From Candidatus Gastranaerophilales bacterium (GTDB lineage Bacteria; Cyanobacteriota; Vampirovibrionia; Gastranaerophilales; Gastranaerophilaceae): a stretch of DNA of 64,000 nt. Shown piece by piece: positions 1 through 15,000 of the stretch (position 1 is its first letter; every line of letters starts with the position of its first letter). Where the stretch lies: assembly GCA_944322755.1 (NCBI GenBank), contig CALUPY010000005.1, positions 33,213 through 97,212 on the forward strand, given 5' to 3'. Made by a program: the position numbers and the translations under genes. A model generated the notes under the pieces. It was not told the origin of the DNA, made no database searches, and saw only the letters and a list, made by a program, of their open reading frames with translations.

Positions 1-3000
1 CCGCTGATAATCTGTTCGCTTCCTGTCAGGTTATCGGCAGAACCCTGTGAAACGATAATAGGTGTCGGGGTTTTAAGACCGTAAAACTCACTGAATCCGG
101 TGTTGTCGTATGTGATTCTGATATATTCTGAATCATCAGATATTTTTATAAATCCGTTTTCGTCAATTTCAGCACTCAAACCGGCATCATTGATTTTCTG
201 TAAGACTGTATCAAGGTCATCTGTTGCGGCGATAGTGACTTTTGCACCGTTGGAAAATTCAATTGTTCCTGACGACTGTCCCCAGAAAGCTCCGCCTGTA
301 AGCTCTGTTGTGTCAACGGAGCCTGTCAGAGTCGAGTGCTGCGTTGTCTGTTCTACAGAAAAAGTCTGTTCTCCGTCATACTCTGCGCCGTCTGCGTCAA
401 GACCGTAGAAGTCCGCAAAGCCTGATGTGTCAGAGACAATGGAAACTTTGCCCTCGCCTGTGAGGGTGAGATTTCCGTTTTCATCGATTTTTGCATAAAC
501 GCCTGTGCCTTCACGAATTACTTCATAATTTCCTGTTCCGGAAGGCGTTGATGGTTCTGGAGATTGATCATCCTGGTGCTGTCCGCCGTCACCAACCCAC
601 TCCGGCAGTATCAAATCTTCTGCAAGGTCGTTAATTTTGTTGAGCACGTCAGTTCTTGTATCACCTGCGTCAATCTGAATTTCTACATCAAATCCGTCAG
701 CCGTGCCGTCGTCAACGTGGATTGTCAAGACTCCGTCTTTCTGGCCCCAGAAGGCTGTGTCAGCCAGGTCATCTGTATCTACAGAGCCGGTAAGTTCAGT
801 GCCCTGACCTGTGGCGGGTGTGTCGGGCATGTCCGGTGTTTCTGTATCCGGAGGAGTTGCCGAAACAGGGGTTGAGAAGATGTTCTGTGTTTTCAGTACA
901 GGAGCTTCACCTGAGAAATCCCAGACGTTTTCTGACCAGCCTGCGTCGATGAAGTTCTGGGAGTTTTTGAACTCTTCGGAGGTGAGACCCTGGTATGTGA
1001 CAGAGCTTTCGTTGGGGGGAGTTGTCACATATGTATCATCATCAGGGATAAGCTGATATTGGGTTGTATAACCATGTTTTTTATCTTTGTCCCAGAATGT
1101 ACTTACAAAGTTATTTCCATAACCGCCTTCTGCGCCAACCAATCCTCCGCCATTACCATCACAATTTGCATAAGAAGAATAGACAAAGGCATCTGATAGA
1201 AAACCAATAAGTCCACCGCCATTATTATCACACATAACATTGCTGCTTGAATAAGAATTGAAAATATAGCTGTGATTATCACCAGAGCTAATAATTTCTG
1301 AGTTATCACTCCAACAAGCATATCCCGCAAGCCCGCCAGCAATCATGTCAGTTGCAGTGATTGTTATATCTGTATATGAGTTTGATATAGTGCTGCTGGC
1401 AAGAGTTCCTACCAAACCACCGACATGTCCACCAGCGCTAATATTGCCGTTTACAACAGATGAATTATAAATTTTCGTGGTATCGCTATAGCCGACAAGA
1501 CCGCCTACCGCAGCTCCTCCATTTATATTAACATTTTCAAGACGAACATTTGCTATTTCTGCACCGAAAGTATATCCGAAAAGACCTATATTATTTTCAT
1601 CAGCTCTGTCTATTGTGAGATTGCTTATGGTAAACCCGTTGCCATTGAATACACCTGTGAAGGCGCTGTAAAAATCTGTGCCTATAGGCGCCCAGTTAGA
1701 GATACCGGAGAGGTCAATATCGTTCATAAGTATATATTTGCCGGAAAGGTTGTTTTTCATTGCCGCAAGGTCGTCTGCAGTTTTTATAACAGTATACCCC
1801 AGTGCAATCGCTTCTTCTTCAGTAAGCCTGTATACACCGGCGGTTTCGGATAGCGCGGAACTGTGTTCAGGGATGGTTATGCCGTTTGATTCGAGATTTG
1901 TCTTGAAATTGTTAATCCAGTCATACTCAGAACTGTTTGCGATTTCGAATGAGGTCAGACCTGTCGCAGAATCCTGAGCTACACCGGCCAATAAAACTCC
2001 ATAGCCATGAATCTGATTTGTTGATTCTATATTGAAATAAGCGTCAGTGATGGTGCCGCCGTTTGCTTCTCCTGCAAGTCCGCCGGTGTTGTGTACGCCG
2101 TATACAAGTCCTCCGGCATATGAATTTTCAATAGAACCGCCATTCGTGATACCGACAAGTCCGCCAATTGTGTTGTCACCGGAAACAACAGCTTCACTAT
2201 AACTATATTCAATTGTGCCGCCATTCATTAAGCCGACAAGTCCGCCGATAGTTTCTTTTCCCTGGACAGTGCCGAGGTTATATGAATTGGCGATTTCACC
2301 GCCGTCATACATTACTCCTACAAAACCGCCGACTTCGCTGTTACCTTTGACTGTGCCGGAGACTAAAATATAATCTCTTATTTTTCCGTAATTTTCGCCG
2401 GCAATACCTCCTACGCCTGTGTCACCCGTGACAGAGCCGGACATAACACCAGTATCATGTATATTGCCAGTTGCATCATTAACTCCGACAAAACCTCCGA
2501 CATCACTTTTACCGTTTACATTACCGGAAAAAGTAGTTTCTGTTATTTCACCATAGTTATCTCCGACAAGACCGCCGATAATGCTGTTATCATCACCTAT
2601 GCCGTATACAGATGCGTGGATGGAAGAATAGCTGAGCATACCTCCGTTTTCCATCGTTCCAGCGACACCGCCTACATATTGGGTTCCTGAAATAGTTCCG
2701 GATACAGTAATGTTTTGCGCAATACCGGTAGAGCCGATTACTGCAGCAATACCGCCTATGTTTTCAACGCCTTCTACTGTGCCGGTAAATGATGAATTTT
2801 TAACAGTACCATTTAAAAGACCTGCAAATCCTCCGAGGTTGCTGCCGTCACGGATAATTGAGGCTGATGTTGAATCCTCAATAACAGCACCTTTCTCTAA
2901 AACGCCAGCAATACCACCTGTATAGTCAGCAGTGTTGCCGACCATGGTCAGACCTGAATTTGATGACATTATTTTGGCTCCGGATTCCATCGTGCCTGCA

Positions 3001-6000
3001 AGACCGCCGGTGATTCCGTTTGCTTCTATAGTTCCGGTTGCATAAGAATTTTCTATAACAGCGCCGTCTCCCATTTTTGCTATAAGTGCGCCGGTATTGT
3101 TATTTGCAGCTTTTATACTGACATTTTTAAGCGCTACGTTAGAGATAACAGCCAAATTATTTGCATATCCGAACAAACCTGCATAATCGGAGTTTGTGCC
3201 GTCTATTGTCAAATTTTTGATAGCATAACCGTTTCCGTTGAGTTCGCCGGTAAAGGCTGAAGCATCAGTACCGATTGCAGTCCAGTTTGAGTATGATGAA
3301 AGGTCGATGTCTCCCATAAGAATGTATTGACCGGTTATGTTTCCGTTTTCGTCAACATTGTTTCTGATGTTGTCTAGGTCGGCTGCGGTTTTAATGACAG
3401 TATAGCCCTGTGCAATGGCTTCTTCTTCCGTAAGCTGTGTTACTGGATTTATGAAGTCGACAACAGGGGCATTCGGGTCAACTTGTTCAGTTATAACTTC
3501 GCCGTCGTATGTTGTGTCTGTTTCCATAAGTCCGACAAGCTGTGAGAAGCCTGAGGTGTCAGCGACGATGGAAATCGGGCCGTTTGTTGAGGAGATGTAG
3601 ATTTTTCCTTCATAACCGACAGAAATGTCAAGTCCGGCCGCTTTTATGGCTTTTATTGCGGCGTCAATATTCTTTTCTGCATCGGCGTCGATAGTGACTT
3701 TTGTGCCGTCTGAGAATGTTATTTCTCCGTCATCCAAGCCTGCTGCTGAATATTCGAGCAATTCTTCGACGTTGACTGAGCCGGTGAGGGTTGTTACGCG
3801 GCCGTCTTGTACGGTTTGTTTCAGCGTCGGAGGATTTTTTGAAAAATCCCAAACCTCATCTGACCAGCCTGCGTCGATGAAGTTCTGTGAGCTGGACATG
3901 TCAGACGATGCGCCCGTGCCGGTGTAGTTGGCGTCGGTAATAAGTTCCATATTAACAAGGTCTGGAGCGGTAGATTTAATTGCATTTGTTTGACCAGTAG
4001 AAGTGGAATCCCAGAAGGTGTTTTGCAGATAAGAATCTATCTCTATACCTCCAAAGAGTAGGCCTATAATGCCCGCACTATTGCTGCCTGTTACAGAACC
4101 TGTTGCATAGGAGTTTATTATTGCGCCCTCATTTGTCGGAATACTTATTGGAAATTGTGCAATACCAAGATCAACATTTGCTGTAAAATAATATGGCACA
4201 TGCATGCCAACTAAACCGCCGGTGCTGCTGACAAAATGCTGACCTCCGGTTACATCTCCTGATGCAAAAGTATTGGAAAGTGTAGAACCCCAAGAAGCTC
4301 CGGTCAGACCACCTGTGTAACATATTGTGTCACTGGAAATTTGTTCTCCTGAAACGTTACCTAGTGCATATGATTCAGAAATTGTTGAATTTGCGCTTGT
4401 TCCAACTAAGCCGCCAATTGAATTATGGGTGAAAAAATTATAAATATCTTCAAACTCATAATTCTTATCACCTATACATGTTACATCAACATCTGCATAA
4501 GCGTATGATATGTTGCTGCCGTTGACTGTCCATTCATTTAGATCGAGTGAAGACTTGTCAAATACAAAATCTTCTCCAACTAAGCCGCCAACAAAGCCTT
4601 TTCCTGTAACAGTACCAGTAACGTAGGTGTTTGTTATTTCTCCTGAAATCGTTCCACCCAGTACGCCTACAACACCGCCGCCGTTTACATTTGCATTTTC
4701 TATACCGAGATTTTTTATCACTGCGTTTTTTGCATAACCAAATAAACCGACATAAGTTTCATCCGCCCTGTCGATGGTGAGATTTTTGATGACAAATCCG
4801 TTGCCGTTGAGTGTGCCGGTGAAGGCGTTCGAGTCGTCGCCAATCGGAGTCCAGTTTGTGTATCCGGAGAGGTCGATGTCTCCCATGAGAATGTATTTGC
4901 CTGAGAGATTGTTTCTGATGTTGTTCAAATCTTCGGCGGTTTTGATGAGAGTGTAGCCCTGTTTGAGTGCTTCATCTTCTGTGAGCTGGTAGATTTGCTG
5001 GGTGAATTTAGAGGCATTCTGGTCTTTGAGAGTCGGGGTTGAGCCGGACAAATCCCAGATGGATTCGTCCCATCCTGCAGCTTTGATGTTGTCCATGGAC
5101 ATGTCAGACGATGCGCCTGTGCCGGTGTAGTTGGCGTCCTGATAGAATGTTTCGTCATCTGCATACTTGAGGGCATCAAATTTGTAAATTTTGCCAATCA
5201 GGTTTTGCTGTCCTGTAGAATCTGCATCCCAGAAAACGTTTTGGATATATGTATCTAAATCAGTATTCTCAGAAACAGCGCCGACGAGTCCTGCAGTGCT
5301 GCCAACGTTTCCTGATGAGATGCTGCAGCTAACAGAACCTGTTGCGAAGGAATTTGTTATAGAACCTTTAGCGGTATTTAGCTGCAAAGGCAAAAATCCT
5401 GCCACATAATGAGCAAAGCTTTCAGAAAGGTGCAAACCTACTAAACCGCCGGCAAAACCTTCATTCTGACCTGAAACATTACCTGTTGCATAGGTATTAG
5501 ATAATGTAGAACCTTCAGAATGACCAACTAAACCACCACCAACAAACAAGCAATTAGTTGCATTTCCTGTCTCAGAAATGTTACCGGTTGCATAGGATTC
5601 AGAAATTGTGGAATTTGCACTATGACCTACCAGACCGCCAAATCCACGATATTGAACTCCAAGAATACTAGGATCAGAATCTGTATTGTCAACGGTAGAG
5701 GATACATCAACATTTGCATAAGAATATGAGATATTACTACCGATTACAGAATATTCCATACCGTTTCTAATGATAGTAAAATCTTCACCAATTAAACCGC
5801 CGACACTCATTGCGCCTGAAGCCGTACCTGTAGCATAGGTATTAGTGACTTCACCTGAAAAAACGCCGGCCAGTACACCGATGAACACATCGCCGTTTAC
5901 ATTCGCATTTTCTATACCGAGATTTTTTACCACTGCGTCTTTTGCATAACCGAACAAGCCGACATTAGATTCATCAGCCCTGTTGATAGTCAGGTTGCTT

Positions 6001-9000
6001 ATGACATATCCGTTGCCGTCGAAAGTGCCTTTGAACGCGGAGGAACTGTCTCCAATCGGATTCCAGTTTTCGTAAGCAGACAGGTCGATGTCGTTCATCA
6101 AAATGTATTTTCCTGTGATGTTGCCGTTTTCGTCGACGTTGTTTCTGATGTTGTCGAGGTCTTGGGCTGTTTTGATTATTGTGTAGCCCTGTTCAACAGC
6201 CTGTTCTTCTGTCAGACGTTTTATGGAGTTTGTGAAATTGCCTTTGTGGAGCTCGCCTGAGGCGGAGATTGTTTCTTCTTCGACAATGACTTCGCCTTTG
6301 TGCACTGTGTCTGTCGCTGTCAGGCCGTAAAAATCAGAAAATCCTGATGTGTCAGAGACAATGGAAACTTTGCCCTCGCCTGTGAGGGTGAGATTTCCGT
6401 TTTCATCGATTTTTGCATAAACGCCAGTTCCTTCTCTGACAAGCACAAGGTCGTCTTCTGTTATAGGCTGTCCTGCATCCCCATCTTCTGTAACCCAGTA
6501 ATCGTCTTCTGCGAGAAGGTTGATTCTGTTCATAATAGCAGTACGTGTGTCGTTGGCGTTTATCTTGATTTCTATGTTGAATCCAGTTTTTCCGCTCGCA
6601 GCATAGGGTGAATCGTCGTGAATTTTTCCATCGTCGACATAGATGGTCAGGACACCGTCTTTCTGACCCCAGAATGCAGAATCAGCCATTTCACCGGCAT
6701 TGACCGAACCGGTGATGGTAGTGTCGTCGTATCTCGGGTCTGGCGCTTCGCCCGTTGCGTAGGGGTTTGTAATGTTAATCGTCGGATTGACTGTCTTATT
6801 CGCTTGTTTCAAAGTCGGCATATCGCCGGAGAAATCCCATACATCTTCTGACCAGCCTGCGTCGATGAAGTTCTGTGCGCTGGACATGTCAGAGGACAGC
6901 GTGCCTACTATTAAAACAGGGTAGTCTATGTCTTCGTATCCAAATGCATTTGGCTGTCCGGTAGTATCTGCATTCCAGAATGAGTTCTCTATACCTGTCA
7001 ATTCATCAGACATGCCCGGCATTTGTTCACCTGAAGCATGACCTATAAAACCGCCTGTGTTTGTTGTTCCGGAAACTTCTCCGGCTGCATAAGAGTTTTT
7101 GATTCTGCCTGTCTTGTAGCCAAGGGGTGATATCATGTAGCTACCGAGCAGACCTCCGACATTTTCTGTGCCTTTTACGTTTCCTGTAGAATATGTATTT
7201 GTTAAATTGTTGCCGGCTGATAATCCTATCAAGCCGCCGATATTTTTTGTACCTGTGACATTTCCGGTTGAATAAGAATATGAAATCTCAGAAAGTACTG
7301 CATAACCTGCAATTCCGCCAGCACCTGCTTCGCCGGTAACATCAACATCAGAATATGCGTATTGAATATTTGCGGATTCAAAAGTAGAACCGACTAAGCC
7401 GCCTGTATAGTTTTTACCTGTAACAGAGCCTGTAGCAAAGGAGTTGTATATATTTCCTTCTAAATTACCGGCAATAGCACCTGTATAGTTGCCTCCTTTT
7501 ACATTGACATTCTCAAGTCCTACATTTTTAATTTCACCTTGAGAACTTCCGAACAGACCGACATAATCTTCGTCTGTTCTATCTATCGTCAGGTTTTTAA
7601 TAACATATCCGTTTCCGTTTAATTCACCGGTAAAGGCTGCAGAATCGTCACCAATAGGATCCCAGTTTGTGTATCCGGAAAGGTCTATGTCTCCCATAAT
7701 AATGTATTTGCCGGAAAGATTGTTTCTGATGTTGTTCAGGTCTTCTGCGGTTTTTATTACAGTGTAGCCCTGTGCGATTGCTGCTGATTCAGAGATATGA
7801 TTTGTCTGTGAAACAAAGTTTTCTGACGGGGTATTTGTGCCTGTTAAAGAGGACGCATTGCCGGAAAAGTCCCAGATTTCTTCTGACCAGCCTGCGTCGA
7901 TGAAGTTCTGTGCGCTGGACATGTCAGACGATGCGCCTGTGCCGGTGTAGTTGGCGTCAACTGCATTAAATCCGAATACAGCATAACCATCTTCTAAAAC
8001 AGAATCAAGAGCATTAGCTTGTCCTGTAGAATTTATGTCCCAGAAAGAATTTTGGAGATATGTATCTAAATCCGTAGATTGTGAGACAGCGCCCACAAGT
8101 CCGCCTGTTATAACATCTTCGCTTCCGCCTGTCACGGCACCTGTTGCGTAGGAATTTATTATTGCGCCTTTATTAACGGATATGGGCATTATCCGCCCAA
8201 GAAACTGTATCTCATACTCATCAGAATGTATACCAACTAAACCGCCTGTGCTGCCAAAGTCTTGACCTCCGATGACATCACCGGAGACAAAAGTATTAGA
8301 AATAGTTGTACCCCAAGAAACGCCTACCGCTCCGCCGACATAAGATGTATCTTCATCACCTTGTTCAAAACTACCGATTTTTTCTCCGGAAACATTGCCT
8401 AAAACGTAAGATTGTGAGATTGTTGCATTTGCACTGTTGCCGACTAAACCGCCAATTGCGTTATAATAAGCAGGACTAGTAAATGTTGCCGCATAACCGT
8501 CATTCATCAATCCTGTAGAAGAAACATCAACATCTGTATAAGAGTAAGAAATGGTGCTGCCGCCTTCAATTGTCCAGTCATCAGGCCTGAGAGAATTGTT
8601 TCTATTTAATGTGAAATTAATACCTATTAGCCCTCCGACATCCAAGTCTCCGGTAACTGTACCAGTCGCATAGGTGTTTGTCACCTCACCGACAAAGTTA
8701 CCGCCCAGTGCACCTACAGCAGCACTGCCGTTTACATTCGCATTTTCTATACCGAGATTTTTTACCACTGCGTCTTTTGCATAACCGAACAAGCCGACAT
8801 TAGATTCATCAGCCCTGTCTATAGTCATGTTTTTGATGACGAATCCGTTGCCGTTTAATTCGCCGGTAAATACTGTTGGTCCGTCGCCTATCGGATCCCA
8901 GTTTTCGAATGACGAGAGGTCGATGTTGTTCATCAGGATATATTTTCCTGTGATGTTGCCGTTTTCGTCGACGTTGTTTCTGATGTTGTTCAAATCTTCT

Positions 9001-12000
9001 GCTGTTTTTATCACTGTGTAGCCCTGTGCAATGGCTTCTTTTTCAGAAATATAGTCAACTTTTGCGACAAAGTTTTCTGCGTATGCGTTCTGGTCTTTGA
9101 GAGTCGGGGTTGCGCCGGACAAATCCCAGATGGATTCGTCCCATCCGGCGGCTTTGATGTTGTCCATGGACATGTCGGATGAGGCGCCTGCGATAGAATC
9201 CACCCCCCCGACAGCCTGTGATGCTCCGGTTGAGTCTGTGTTCCAGAAGGAGTTTTGGATATATCCACTTATAGAACCATCAGCAACACCAATCAGCCCG
9301 CCTGTCTTTCCCTGAGACACATTTTGGACTGAAACATTACCTGTCGCATAAGAATTCTGTATTTGAGCGACACCATCTATTGTAACAGTAATTCCCAAAA
9401 CGGATATCTGCCCCCCCCATAAGGAACCAACTAGACCTCCTGCAACAACTGTATCTGTGTTTGAGACTGTACCTGTTGCATAGGCGTTTTTAATAGTACT
9501 GGCGATATTATTTCCAACCAATCCGCCTAAATAACTTCCTCCTATGTCTGCTGTAACATCACCTGTTGCATAAGATTCTGAAATAGTTCCGCCAAAAATA
9601 TCTCCAATTAACCCGCCTACTCCGAGTAATGCCATCCCAAATATATCCCCATCGGAATTTTGAGTAACTGTAACATCAACATCAGCATAAGAAGAATAAA
9701 TATCAGTATGACCGGTGAAAGTTAAGCCATCTCTTTGTATATAGCCTGCGCCAATAAGACCACCCATGCTACCAGCACCTGAAACATTTCCTGTTGCGTA
9801 GGCGTTCGTTACATTACCGCCCAATGTTCCTGCAAGAGCGCCAACATTAACATAACCCACGACATTAGCATTTTCTATGCCTACATTTTTTATTTCAGCA
9901 TCGGTTGTAATACCAAACAAGCCGACATTAGATTCATCAGCCCTGTCGATAGTCAGATTGCTTATGACATAACCGTTGCCGTTAAATTCACCGGTGAAGG
10001 CGTTTGAGTCATCGCCTATCGGATCCCAGTTTTCGTAAGCCGAAAGGTCGATGTTATTCATCAGGATGTATTTTCCAGTGATGTTTCCGTTTTCGTCGAC
10101 GTTATTTCTGATATTGTCGAGGTCTTGGGCTGTTTTGATTATTGTGTAGCCCTGTGCGAGTGCTTCTTCTTCCGTTATACGGTTGACAGTGTTTATAAAG
10201 TTTCCTGAGTAGACAGTAGAGGTGCCTGCTTCGACTTCGTAGTCCGCAAGTCCCGTCACACGCGCAAAATCGCCTGTCGCCGTGATAGCAAGTTCACCGA
10301 CGGTGCTTTCTATTGTGAATCTGCCGTCTTTTATGGAGGCTGTGACGCCGTCCAGTCCGAGGGCATTTATTTCTGCGGCTATTTGGTTAAGGGTTTTGTC
10401 TTTTGTGCTTATTTCAGCTGCATCACCGACTTTGAGGGTGCCGCCGATGATTGTTTCTTCTCCGGTCAGAGTTGAGGCTGTGCCGTAGTGGCGGGTTATT
10501 GTAATTGGCCCTGTCTGCACCTGATCCGCTGCACTGACTGTATAGTCGCCGAGTCCGGTTACGCGTGCAAAGTCGCCTGTCGCAGTTATGGAAAGTTCAC
10601 CGTTCAGGCTGTCTATTGTGAATTTTCCGTTTGTTACCGAGGCTGTTACGCCGTCTATTCCCAGTGCGTTTATCTCATCGACAATCTGGTTAATGTTTTT
10701 GAATTTTGTATTGATTTCAGGGGCGTCGCCGATTTTAAGTGTGCCGCTTAAGATTACCTCGTCGCCTGTGAGGTCTGAAACCTTGCCGTAGTGGCGGGTT
10801 ACCATCATCGGTTCTGATTCTTCTACGGTTCCGCCTTCAATCTTGTAGTCGCCAAGGCCAGAAACTCTTGCAAAGTCGCCTGTTGCAATGATAGACGGGG
10901 TTACATTTTCGCCCTGTATCGTAAATCTGCCGTCTGTTATAGAAGCTGTTATTCCTGTGATATTCTGGGCGTTTACCTCATCAACTATCTGCTGCAGCGT
11001 TTTGCCTTTTGTGTCTATTGCTGTTCCGCCCTGAATCTGCAATGTGCCGCCGAGAATTGTTATATCTCCGGTCAGTGAAGATGTTGAGCCCTGAACAGTG
11101 GTTATTGTGCCGCCGGGAATGTTCTCTATTGTGCCGTCTTCGGTGTCGTATGTCGCAAAGCCCGTTACCCTTGCAAAATCGCCTGTCGCAAGAACTTCTT
11201 CTGCTGCGCCGTCAAATTTTATTGTGAATTTGCCGTCAGTTATAGAGGCTTCGTAGTTTGTGAATTCAGACAGGTCGTTTATTTCATCCACTATCTGCTG
11301 CAGAGTTTTGCCGGCAACATTAAAGTTGTCTACACCGATTTGCAAAGTGCCGCCGACTATAGTTTCCGAGCCGGTCAGTGAATCTTCCTGTCCCTGCATT
11401 GTTATATATGAAGAACCGCTGCTAACGTTGTATTCGGCAAGCCCTGTAACCCTTGCGGCGTCGCCTGTTGCGTTTATCTCAATTTCACCGCTAGAGCTTG
11501 TGACAGTGAATTTTCCGTTGACTATTGCGGTTTGGACGCCTTCAATATCCAGTGCGTTGAGCTCTTCTACTACCTGTGCAAGCGTTTTTCCGGCTGCGTC
11601 TACAGTTTTATCGCCGATTGAAACAGAGCCGCTTACAAGCGTTTCTGTGCCGGTCAGGCTGTCGGCCTGTCCGGTGTATGTATGAATAGTTATAACAGGT
11701 CTGGCTGTATCTGTTGAGCTGCCTTCTGATATAGTATAGCTTGCTAGTCCTGTTACCCTAGCAAAGTCGCCGGAGGCTATTACATCGACCTGGCCTCTTT
11801 CGCTTGTGACAGTGAATCTGCCGTCTTTTATGGATGCAGTAACACCGGAAATATTCTGGGCATTGATTTCTGAAATTACTTGGTTGAGTGTTTTTCCGTC
11901 TGTATCAATTACCGCATTTCTGTCTATTTGAATGCTGCCGCCGACAAATCTTTCTGAACCATTTAATGATGTGTTTTGTCCCTGCATGAGGGTAATTGTT

Positions 12001-15000
12001 TTGTAATTTACTTCCGGAGACTCTGCGGATGTGTTAGAAGTGGTTGCGCCGGCTGTGCCCGTACCTGCAAGCCCTGATACACGCGCAAAGTCGCCTGATG
12101 CCTGCACATCAACGATTCCGTTTTCGCTTATTATCGTAAATGCTCCGTCTTTTATGGAGGCTGTGATTCCTTCAAGTCCCTGGGCATTGATTGCGTCAAT
12201 GACTTCCTGCATTGTCATGCCTTTGGTATTTATTTGGGCGCCGGAGCCTACTTTTACTGTACCGTTTAAAAGAACTTCCGAACCGTCGAGAGTGTTTGTT
12301 GCACCCTGCATCTGGGTTACTGTAACCGCTTCTGTTGACGAGCTGGTTCCTGCTTCGACTATGTACGAGGCAAGTCCGGTGATTCTTGCAAAATCTCCTG
12401 TGGCTGTCACGGACGGAGCGTTTGAGCCTTCTACTTTCAGAGTGAACCTTCCGTCTGTTACAGATGCGCTTAAGCCGTCTATACCTTGTGCGTTAATTTC
12501 GTTAATTACCTGCGCAAGTGATTTTCCGGTTGTATCTATTTCTGCATTGTCTCCGATTTTTATTGTGCCGCCTACAGAAACAATACTGTCGTTAAGCTGC
12601 ATTTCAGAACCTTGAACAATAGTGTAGGTTTCTGTGTTTTCGTCTACAACGTTTGAACTGCTGCCGGAGCCGATTATGTATTCTGCCATTCCTGTTACGC
12701 GTGCAAAATCACCTGAAGCCTGAACGCTCGGGACTGTATCAGTACCGGTTACTGTAAATTTTCCGTCTTTAATTGATGCAGTTATTCCGTTAAGTCCGAG
12801 GTCATTAATCTCTGTAACGATTTCTCCCAACGTTTTTCCGGCTGCATCAATAGTGTTTCCGTTTACTGTAATGCTGCCGCTGACAATGGTCATATCTGCT
12901 GTGAGGGAGTCATTTTGGCCGGACAGGTGGGTTACTGTTTTGTCTGCTCCGCCCGCTGTTCCTGCCTGGTCAGTAACGACAGCGCCGCCTGTTGCGTAAG
13001 ATGCCATGCCTGTTACCCTTGCAAGATCACCGGTTACTGTGACTTTGGGAACGTCTGTTCCCATTGATACAATTGTGAATTTTCCGTCTTTAATTGAGGC
13101 TGAAACACCGGATAAGCCGAGATTGTTGATTTCTGAAATTATCTGGTCGAGTGTTTTTCCTGTTGCATCAATTTCTGCGCCGTCTGCAATTTTTATTGTA
13201 CCGTTTATGACTTTTATGTCTCCGGTAAGGTTGTCAGCTGCGCCTTGCATCTGAATTGCGTTAGGGGTAGGCTGCGGTGTTCCGTCAGGGGCATTGCCCT
13301 GAATTACATAGCTTCCAAGTCCGGTTGCCCTGCCAAAGTCACCTTCGCCACCTATAATATAGGATATGTTTTCTATACTGTCATCTATTGCAACAAGCTG
13401 GAACTGGCCTGTGGATGTGAGTTTTGCTTCGACTTTTGTTTCATCTTTGTGGGAGTTTATTATGTTTATACAATCCTGAATTGTTTCTCCCATGTCCATT
13501 GTCACGCCGCCTATGGTCAGGGTTGAGCCTTTTAGTACCTGTGAATAGTCATCAAGCCCGGTTACTCCGCCGGTTACGCTGGCATATTGAATTTCTACGT
13601 GTGTGTTTGAACCGTCAACGGTTGTGTAAGTTCCTGCACCTACGACTCTTCCCAAGTCTCCAGATGTAATCTGGAAGGAGATGTTTTTTACGCCGCTGTC
13701 AATATTTCTGAGAACTAGTCTGCCTTCATCATTCAAAAATGCTTCTACTCCTGTTGCTGCAGAGTGGGCGTTGATTGCATTTAGGGCTTCTGAAATGTTT
13801 GTGCCGACACCTATTGTCAATCCGTTAACTACAACCGTGCTATTCATAATCTGGGTGCCGTATGAAACAGAGTTTGCTGTTGTTAAGATTGTTTTTGTTG
13901 CACCGTATTTTTCTTCTTTGCCCGCAATTACCTGATAGCCTATGATACCTGTGATTTGACCGAAATTGCCGTTTACATCCTGTACTGATATGGGCAGGGA
14001 GCCGTGGCGTGTTTCTGTCAGGACTAGTTTTCCGTTTTCATCAATCGAGGCTTCAACGTATGTTTTGTCAGAGACCGCATTTATGTTTTTGATTGCGCTT
14101 TCCAGCGTGCCTTCTGCTATATTGACTGTAATACCGTTGATTTTAATTGTGGATACACCGACTTCTGTTGCAGAATTAACGATTTCGGTTCCTGTTAACG
14201 TTGAAGCAGAACCTTCTGCGCCTGCAACAAAATTCGATGCTGCAACACTTTCTGTTGTGAGACCTGTTATTTCTCCAAAATTGCTGGTTCCGCCTTCTAT
14301 GTATAGGGCGGTGGAACCGGTCAGACGGTTTCTGATGGTTATGTGATTGTCTTTGTATTCAGCAACTATGCCGAGTTCTTCACTATACTGGTTGATTTCT
14401 GCGAGAGCCTCTTCTATGCTTCCGCCTTTTAGCTGGATAGTTTTGCCGTTAATCTTAAATGAACCGGCTGTTACAGCTCCTGCAGTGGTGATGTCAGTGA
14501 TTTCTTTTGTGCCTGTCGTGTGTGTAAAATAATCCCCGTCAAGTCCGGGTGAAAGGATACCCGTCGACTGTGTGCCTTCTGTCATTCCGACAAATTCCGT
14601 AAAGTCGCTGGTGCCTGCTTCGACTGTTATTGTGTAGCCTGAGCCTTTGTTATTCTGTACAAGTTCAAATACTCCGTTTTCGATTGTTGCGGAGATACCT
14701 ATTCCGGAATTGTTGATTTTGTTGATGATATCATTGATTCCGTCATCTTCTTCTATTGTAATAACAGCAGACTGCTCCGAGCCGTTATATCCTGTTGTGA
14801 TTTTAAAGGTGCCTGTTGTGTAACCTGTAGAATCTGCATTTACTGCTGTGTTTCCGGAGAGTTTTTGGGCTGTGCCGTCATTTCCTATTACAAGGCTTCC
14901 CGTGTTCATGCTTCCGCCTTCGGTAAAGCCGATTGCGTTTGTGAAATTGCTTGTTCCTTTTTTGATTTCAATAAGCACATTTCCTGTTCTGTTTGCGACA

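Larger units (their letters stand above)
900..10190 (-). repeat. Array of seven GLUG-type modules (protein-level repeats)
   Basis: Modules begin near 10190, 9050, 7800, 6220, 4990, 3430 and 1830, read on the minus strand. Each is about 1-1.6 kb. Each has the same order: an IKTA.DL..IRNN lead, GKYILM..IDLS, a W.PIG motif, an FTG..NGNG motif, NLTIDRADE, VGLFG, a series of GLUG repeats, and a closing AGW/WD.SG box. Pfam GLUG motifs (PF07581) are known from IgA-protease-like and other large adhesins. Flagellin_IN-like linkers separate some modules. Confidence 0.75.
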
